A stretch of DNA of 64,000 bases from Lactarius indigo (lineage: Eukaryota; Basidiomycota; Agaricomycetes; Russulales; Russulaceae): NCBI GenBank assembly GCA_025766275.1, contig JAFKAC010000058.1:186001-250000 (forward strand), given 5' to 3'. The notes under the pieces are model-generated. The model ran no database searches, had not been told where the DNA came from, and saw nothing but the letters and a program-made list of their open reading frames with translations. The stretch's first letter is position 1. Each line of letters begins with the position of its first letter. Below are positions 58,601-64,000 of this stretch, piece after piece. A program made the position numbers and the translations under genes.

Positions 58601-59041
58601 TTTGACACAGAGGCAACCCTGACCACCATTTACCTACCTACGGCACCTCCTTCCATTCGGCTTGGCACCTTCAGTGCCCTGGCACTTCCCCCCCCCACCT
58701 CGGGTCATGGAACGAAAATGGGTGAGTAATGCATTCAATCGCAATTATACTGGTCTAAACTATACCAGTATCATATCACATGCGTTTGGCTTTCATTCCC
58801 ACCCAAGAATTGGACTTGCGAGGTGTGCCAGAATGACACAGGCATGCCAAAACAGAGGTGTATGTGAAGGCGGCAGTGAATTACCAAGCTGATTGCCATA
58901 TTTAGTAGGTGCGAGAATGTAATACCATATTCGGATAGGCGCCCGCTTATGTAAATACCTACCCCCCTTTCCCTATCGGCCTTATGAGATTTTTGTACCC
59001 CCTATATCTAACTACACTTCCGCGAGCCCCTTGGGTACATC

Positions 59042-59260
59042 AGCAGGTGGAGTGGAGAGAGAGGCAGAGGACGGCTCCCCCGCTTCAGAAAAGACGTCGC
59101 AAAGCGCTCCCAAAAAAATTCCCTGAGGGTGTGATCTCCCACACCTCAAGCAGCTTCTCGGCGACGGCACTGGAGACCTGCAATGTGTCCAACCCATCGC
59201 CTGACTCTCGAGCTTTCTTGGAACATCTCGGTACGACCCGCTTGGCAATAGCAAGTATAC
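59042..59260 (-). pseudogene. E14: eIF3 subunit m relic, right part
   Basis: The minus strand shows AEKLLEVWEITPSG near 59150, the eIF3m 'V.KWL.EWNITPEEK' block. It continues the relic interrupted by the hAT-like element. Confidence 0.6.
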
Positions 59261-59499
59261 AAAATTGTTATTGGAGACGAGAAGCGTTCAATTGGTCCGA
59301 TACTGTATGATCAGACCGAGAGAAGGGTGGGACGTTACTACATCACAGATTCGGTTCGAGTTCAGCGCTAATCGATATTCCGTCCAAATAAAACACTGTA
59401 TTTTATTCGTCATTTTTCGACAATCCTTCTCTAGTCTTTATTTGCAGAACGCCGACCCCTTTGTTGTCATGAAATTCAGAGACTCAAAGGCACACAATA

Positions 59500-59600
59500 T
59501 GATAAATGAAACATATTTCGCAACAACCACGCGTAGAGCATCCGGCGCTTGCGGTTCGGTCGAGCCTAGTGTCGCCTTGTGATGCTGTGCTCTACAGCCG
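59500..59600 (+). promoter_or_regulatory. Conserved upstream block of P14
   Basis: CATATTTCGCAACAACCACG and GGCGCTTGCGGTTCGGTCGA match the blocks before P11 and P9. It is kept although P14 itself is dead. Confidence 0.4.
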
Positions 59601-59677
59601 GATACGTCGCTCTGGCCCTAATACGTTCTACCCTACTTCATTGTACTCTCTAAAATCGACCCAGGTCATTGTCCTCA

Positions 59678-60041
59678 ACGCCCCCAGTTCCTCATGAGGC
59701 TACTAATATACCTGGCACAGGGCCCGGTTTTGGTGAAGGTACTAAATTTCTGCCTGACTCTATCTTCCACGTTGTCACCTAGCCTGCGGCCTGGCTTCCT
59801 GTCATCAACATAGGTCACCAGCACCCTCAGCCGGGACAAAATCAAGCATCGCACGCTGCATCTAATTTCATCGATGGCTCCGGGCCTATTTTCTCCATGT
59901 ATGTGGAAATGGCGACAGAAGATGACAAGATGTCCGAGAACTGGAAAGCGGATGCAGATGGTATCCTCATATTTGTACGTCTATTTGTCTTCTAATCTGG
60001 TGCTTCACCGACCCAATTGTCATAGACCGGTTTATTCTCTG
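59678..60041 (+). pseudogene. P14: DUF6535-family 5' fragment with lost start codon
   Basis: Exon 1 (59678-59738), exon 2 (59814-59974) and the first 16 bases of exon 3 (from 60026) align with P9 and P11. Introns 1 (75 bases) and 2 (51 bases) keep GT...AG. The start ATG is ACG (59678-59680). Exon 3 stops after TGLFS at about 60041, where eIF3m-side DNA begins. It cannot encode the membrane protein. Confidence 0.8.
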
Positions 60042-61030
60042 TTCCAAAATGGGGAGTAGGCATGGAAAAGGCATGCGTTCAAGAGAATTCTGCTGCCGTC
60101 GATAAATGCTTGTGCGCATTTGAAACTGACGTAGGAACACCATCCTACCTCAGGAGTCTCAGACTGCTTTGCTGCCGGCGCCACCACTTCCACGACTGCC
60201 TTGTAACAGCACTAGGTGAAAGTGGTAACGTCAGGCACTCATGCAGGCTAGGCGGTCCACCCTGCGAGGCTCACCCATGCAGACCAAATAGTGCGCGATG
60301 TCTGCGCGGGCCGCACGAGCTTGGAAGTTGACAGGTTGACGCAGACCTCTTTTTATTTATAATACCGTTGGTGTAGTCTAGGAAGAAAGTATTGAAGCAA
60401 AGCAAAGGGTTTGGCAGCGGAGGCGGAGGGAAGCGGAGGGAAGACTTACCGAAAGTGACCCAGTGCCCCACTTAGGTCGCGGACGCATGCAGTGCTCCCC
60501 GGTGGTGTCTGCATGCACATACTGGCGGGGTTTAGGTCGTCCAGCTCGCCACTCTGGGATACCTGAAGGAGCGCGAAGAGTGAGTGCCCTATCCATCCCG
60601 ACTATCGCCGACATTGACCCGCTTCGCGGCCTTGACACGGTCCTCGCTGCTAGTGTGCAAGAGCCCAGGCCGTGGCTGTCACGTCGAGCACAGTCGTCTC
60701 ATGGGGTCTAGCGGGCGGACGTGCGCGTGCCTGTAGTAGTAGTCCATGTCCCTGCCTGGAGAGCTGGGAATGTCAGCAAATGAAGCGGCGAGAGAAACAG
60801 AGGACATACGGCCGCCCTGCTTTGAAAAGACATTTACAAGATGCTCCAGAATGCGCTCTCCCCTCTGGCAGCGTGATCTCTCACTTCTTTAGTCGCCTCT
60901 TGACTTCGGCACAGGAGGCCTGCAACACATGGCTCGTAGTTTGTGCCGGTGTGGTCTAGAAGTTTGTTGTATACCATGAGATGGAGGGCAGATTGTGATA
61001 AAAGCGTGTTGAAGAAAACTGTCAAGCGCA
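60042..61030 (-). pseudogene. E15: eIF3 subunit m relic
   Basis: The minus strand reads LRLTVFFNTLLSQSALHLMVYN (61.0 kb), then AEVKRRLKK.EITLPE (60.9 kb), and the 3' part parallels E4/E8 (60.06-60.4 kb). These are eIF3m 'LSNLFNTLP..S.LR..VYN' and 'VEKWL.EW.IT' blocks. It separates the P14 front half from the P15 back half. Confidence 0.7.
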
Positions 61031-61064
61031 AGATGATGGGAAATGAGGATTGGGAGATACCCAT

Positions 61065-62834
61065 ATGAGGGGAAAATGTACCCGGGAAACATACGGATAT
61101 GATCTAGTTGTGGGGAAGATGGGAGTAAGTCGTACAGTGAAGGGGTCGGCGCCTCCGATGGGTCGCGAAGGTGAAGGCCATGATGCGTATGCGAGTGCAC
61201 GCTTGAGGGGCACTGCGAAGGTTCGTCGACAACCCTGTGCGTGGAAGAAAGGACCATATTACGAATGGGGTGTGGGAGGTCCGCATGCATGGGAGAAATG
61301 TTCGAGGACGGCGTACGCAAGGGGGGTCTTGGACATAAAACTTTCGGGGGACCCAGCTGAATCAAAAAGCCTGGGTTGTTGGACCGCACTTTTCTCGTCC
61401 GATTTACTCCCTGCGCGTGTCAAAAAGCGGCGAGCCATGATATGCGCGAAGGCAATCGATCCAGCACAGTGGCACAATCCCATCATCGCATTTGATGCCC
61501 TTGACATAATTTTGGCCAACGACCAAGATGGTGGTCTGCTGACCGCCGAAATTTTGCAAATTGTGAGGGGCTGGAGCAATAACACTGATGAAAACACTAA
61601 GTTGGTAACACAAGCTACAATCTCTAGTGTTGTCGCCAGGGCGCGACGGCGCGATGACTCTTGGTTCACTCTCGCCTCCAATGAACTAGGTATCCCAGAA
61701 TCAGTCCTCCGAGAGTATGCTGCGCACGGTGACAACCTGTCACTTGCCATATTGATTCACGTTACCCGCCAGCAATTTAGCCATTTCAAGGAAGAGTATT
61801 GGCCATCATATGCATTCTCGAAGGTTCTAGAAGTAGCTTCTGATTTCGAGATACAAGATACGTTGTCACCTGAATTGCAGCACGCGTTCTGTGCTCTTTG
61901 GAATCAAATTGTTCTCCACGTGCAGAATCACAACGACAAATGGACGGCCTTCCTTACCTTGGGACCGATTCGTAACATCTACATCACTCTGCACAAAGAC
62001 ACTGATTCTTCCCCAACACGGTTCTCCGCCTCCACTCCTGGTCATGACCTGATTCTGTCGGAGCCATGCTTGTATCCAGTCTGCAACATCGCGGGTCATA
62101 TTCATGGCACTAACACCTCACCTCCCCCTGCCTCCCTTACCAGTCCCGGCGCGCATTCCCTGGTGTCCATACCTACCCCACTTCATGTCGTCGAAAGCAC
62201 AACAGAGGTGCCACCACTTGACAACTCCCTCCCTGGTCATCAGACAACCATCGCTGGGTTCCGTATTCCTGTCACCTCGCCTGATCCAGCCACCGCTGGT
62301 GCAATACGAGACGTCGTCACTTCCGATACTTCGACATCCATCCCTCCTCTTTCCTCTACCTCCCTACCCGCTGTCGCTTCCTTTCAGCACGACGCAAACC
62401 TCCTGATGCCCTCTGACCCACCAAACTTCCTGTCGGCTTCTTCTGATCCAGTTATCGACAGTATACTTCTCACAGGTCCGTCTCTACCTTCACACTCACC
62501 CACGACTTGATCTGACCTCTTGCCATCTTTCGCAGAATCTCGTCGCTCAATAATCATTACTACTGCTCCCAGCACCTCTCCAGGGCCGACCTTGGCACTT
62601 GATCTAAGTACTGCTGCTGAGGACGATAGCAGCTGCAGGGATGATGAAGTTGGCCCTCCCTCTGTGAATCGCGCGATCCACGCAAACACTGTAGTTATCC
62701 TAGATCCTCCACCACCATCGTCACTGCCACGAAATACTGACTCGGACGTAGCCGCCGCAGGTCTGTTACTGCGAGAAGAGCGTATAGGAGATCATTCACC
62801 CAATCCTTCGCATCGCCAGTATGATATCGTTTAA
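61065..62834 (+). CDS. P15: DUF6535-family back half fused to unrelated 5' sequence
   Basis: Family homology starts abruptly at about 61374 (FSSDLLPARVKKRRAMICAKAIDP). It continues through LREYAAHGDNLSL, the tail, intron 3 (62476-62535, 60 bases, containing a TGA) and exon 4 to QYDIV at 62834. Upstream, the same frame is open to an ATG at 61065 through about 100 codons of unrelated sequence (GRETYGYDLV-like, Gly/Arg-rich). If translated, it is a chimera of about 569 residues without membrane segments; otherwise it is a 5'-truncated pseudogene. The long intact frame over the family part and the correct intron 3 argue that the break is recent. Function unknown. Confidence 0.55.
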
Positions 62835-62989
62835 CGCGTCCCTCAATGCCTTAGATTTGCGTGTGTGACTAGGCATATATTCCTATTGGGTTCTCTATAT
62901 CACCATACTGATATTTTTCAATGTATTCCTCATCTATTTTATATGCCGCCCTACTATGCGGTGCAATGTATGTAAACTGGAGTGAAGTG

Positions 62990-63180
62990 AGGAGTTTCAG
63001 CCTTCCCTCCGGGCTAATGAGTGTAGCTGGAAGTGACGTGCACACCCCACATGGCCACTTCCGTCTCCTTAGCTTCAATGGTGTTTTCCGGCAAATACTG
63101 CTTGGGTCTCTTCTTTCTCAAGTGAATGCTCCCGCTGTCGAGAATGACAGATTTCTGAGGTTGAAGTAAGTGGTCATATT
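62990..63180 (-). pseudogene. E16: terminal relic of the eIF3m-side unit
   Basis: A short stretch with TACTGCTTGGGTCTCTTCTTTC matches the 3' tail DNA found after the other DUF6535 copies (57.1 and 14.05 kb). Only this end is present. Confidence 0.35.
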
Positions 63181-64000
63181 GGTACCATCGTCCAGCAAGA
63201 GTATGTTGACTAACTTGTCGGGCTTGTCGGGCTTCGGACCCGGCCGTGATCTGTAGTGCTTACTTCAGGCACGCAGGCGTGCAAAACCGAAGTCCTTCTG
63301 TTTCTGGGTTTAATAGATTTATTCAACAATTGATGAGCCAATAGACATTGTGACCTTAGCGACATCCATAAGTGATGACAAACGAGTGACATGTGCGGAA
63401 CTAACCACAACACATTGGTGGAATATCGGGAGTAGAAACGGTGCATGCATTCATCGAGAACCAGATGACATTGTATAGACGAGTAATTGCACCCTGCGCT
63501 GTGTATGGAGTAGCCATACTTCTGCGGTTACTCATAGCAGAGAGTAGATCAGCACTTCTAGTGGTCAGTCGGGGTGAACATGGGCTGGCTCAGGACCATA
63601 ACTTTTCTGCATACTGTAGGTCATAGAAGCAGATACCGGCTCAGACACGGTGACTCATCCAGGCCCACATGCGCAAAAGCACTGATCCATGTTCTCCTCC
63701 TCCGAGTCGCTTGGCAGCGAGCCTGTTGTCCCGTCGCTGTCACCATTGCTGCGCACCTCATGATCTTCTTCAGAAATAGTATCCTGTACCTTCTCCATGG
63801 CACGGCGTCTGCTAGTATGTACATGCAGCACCTGCGTTCATGGTGATAATTTCCCAATTCAGGCTGGCGCGAACCAGAGTGTGTGGGAGACTGTGCATAG
63901 GACTACCGGAATTAAAAAGCCCAGCTCTGGCTAAGGCACGGTCCCTTATTCCGTGATTTGTTTCGTGATTTCTGTGGGTCCGAGTCTTGGTACGATGCTT
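63181..64000. other. Right edge without a recognised gene
   Basis: Short open stretches on both strands overlap each other. A TTGTCGGGCTTGTCGGGCTT repeat lies near 63214. No family, promoter or repeat could be assigned. Confidence 0.3.

Larger units (their letters stand above)
57825..59033. mobile_element. Non-autonomous hAT-like DNA transposon (1209 bp)
   Basis: The ends are inverted repeats CAAGGGGCTCGCGG and CCGCGAGCCCCTTG. They are flanked by an 8-base direct repeat GGTACATC (57817-57824 and 59034-59041). An 8-base target duplication and ends starting CA..G fit the hAT superfamily; the TSD does not fit the usual nTnnnnAn preference, so the superfamily call is tentative. No transposase is seen. 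The sequence on either side joins into an eIF3m relic equivalent to 25.80 kb (GGCACGTC), which is the empty site. The interior holds tandem repeats. Confidence 0.75.

Noticed and set aside
62508..62510. In-frame TGA in P15 as a nonsense mutation or recoding
   Set aside because: It lies inside intron 3, at the same place as the TGA in P11.
61050..62510. 486-codon frame starting at 61050
   Set aside because: The first codon is TTG; the first ATG is 61065, and the frame continues after intron 3.

Overview
This is eukaryotic DNA, almost certainly from a mushroom-forming basidiomycete (Agaricomycetes). The genes have short introns of about 48-82 bases with GT...AG ends and CTGAC-type branch sites. 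The dominant proteins belong to DUF6535, a membrane-protein family known from Agaricomycetes. I cannot name the species.

The window is one large tandem array, all on the plus strand, of 15 copies or fragments of a single DUF6535 family, named P1-P15 here from left to right. Six look intact: P2 (3555-6265), P6 (21599-24346), P7 (26329-29139), P8 (31293-34076), P11 (46128-48978) and P12 (50571-53357). P1 runs off the left edge. P3, P4, P5, P9, P10, P13, P14 and P15 are broken, truncated or chimeric. An intact gene has four exons. Exon 1 is a short start. Exon 2 carries a conserved 'SGPIFSMYLEMA..DKKMAEGWKADADGILIF' block. Exon 3, about 2.0-2.1 kb, encodes four membrane segments and a long helical region. 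Exon 4 encodes the end of a Pro/Ser/Thr-rich tail finishing in Tyr-Asp-Ile-Val. The third intron explains apparent stops and frameshifts in several copies, so those copies should not be called pseudogenes for that reason.

Between the DUF6535 genes, on the minus strand, lie about 15 decayed pieces of another gene, E1-E16. I identify it as translation initiation factor eIF3 subunit m from its N-terminal block, its middle Trp-Glu-Ile-Thr-Pro-Ser-Glu-Lys block and its PCI-proximal blocks. None is intact. The simplest reading is that the duplicated unit was a DUF6535 gene with a convergent eIF3m gene or part of one. Relics of a CHAT (caspase-like) domain gene are mixed in at 2.1-2.5 kb, 18.5 kb and 43.3 kb, and possibly at 20.4-20.8 and 36.1-36.6 kb.

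Two non-autonomous DNA transposons have landed in the intergenic DNA. One is a 786-bp PIF/Harbinger-type element at 54250-55035 (TTA target duplication). The other is a 1209-bp hAT-like element at 57825-59033 (8-bp target duplication). In both cases a paralogous copy elsewhere in the window shows the empty site. No rRNA, tRNA or CRISPR array was recognised. The function of DUF6535 proteins is not established; expansion, mosaicism and birth-and-death turnover would fit a fast-evolving recognition or accessory family, but that is inference.
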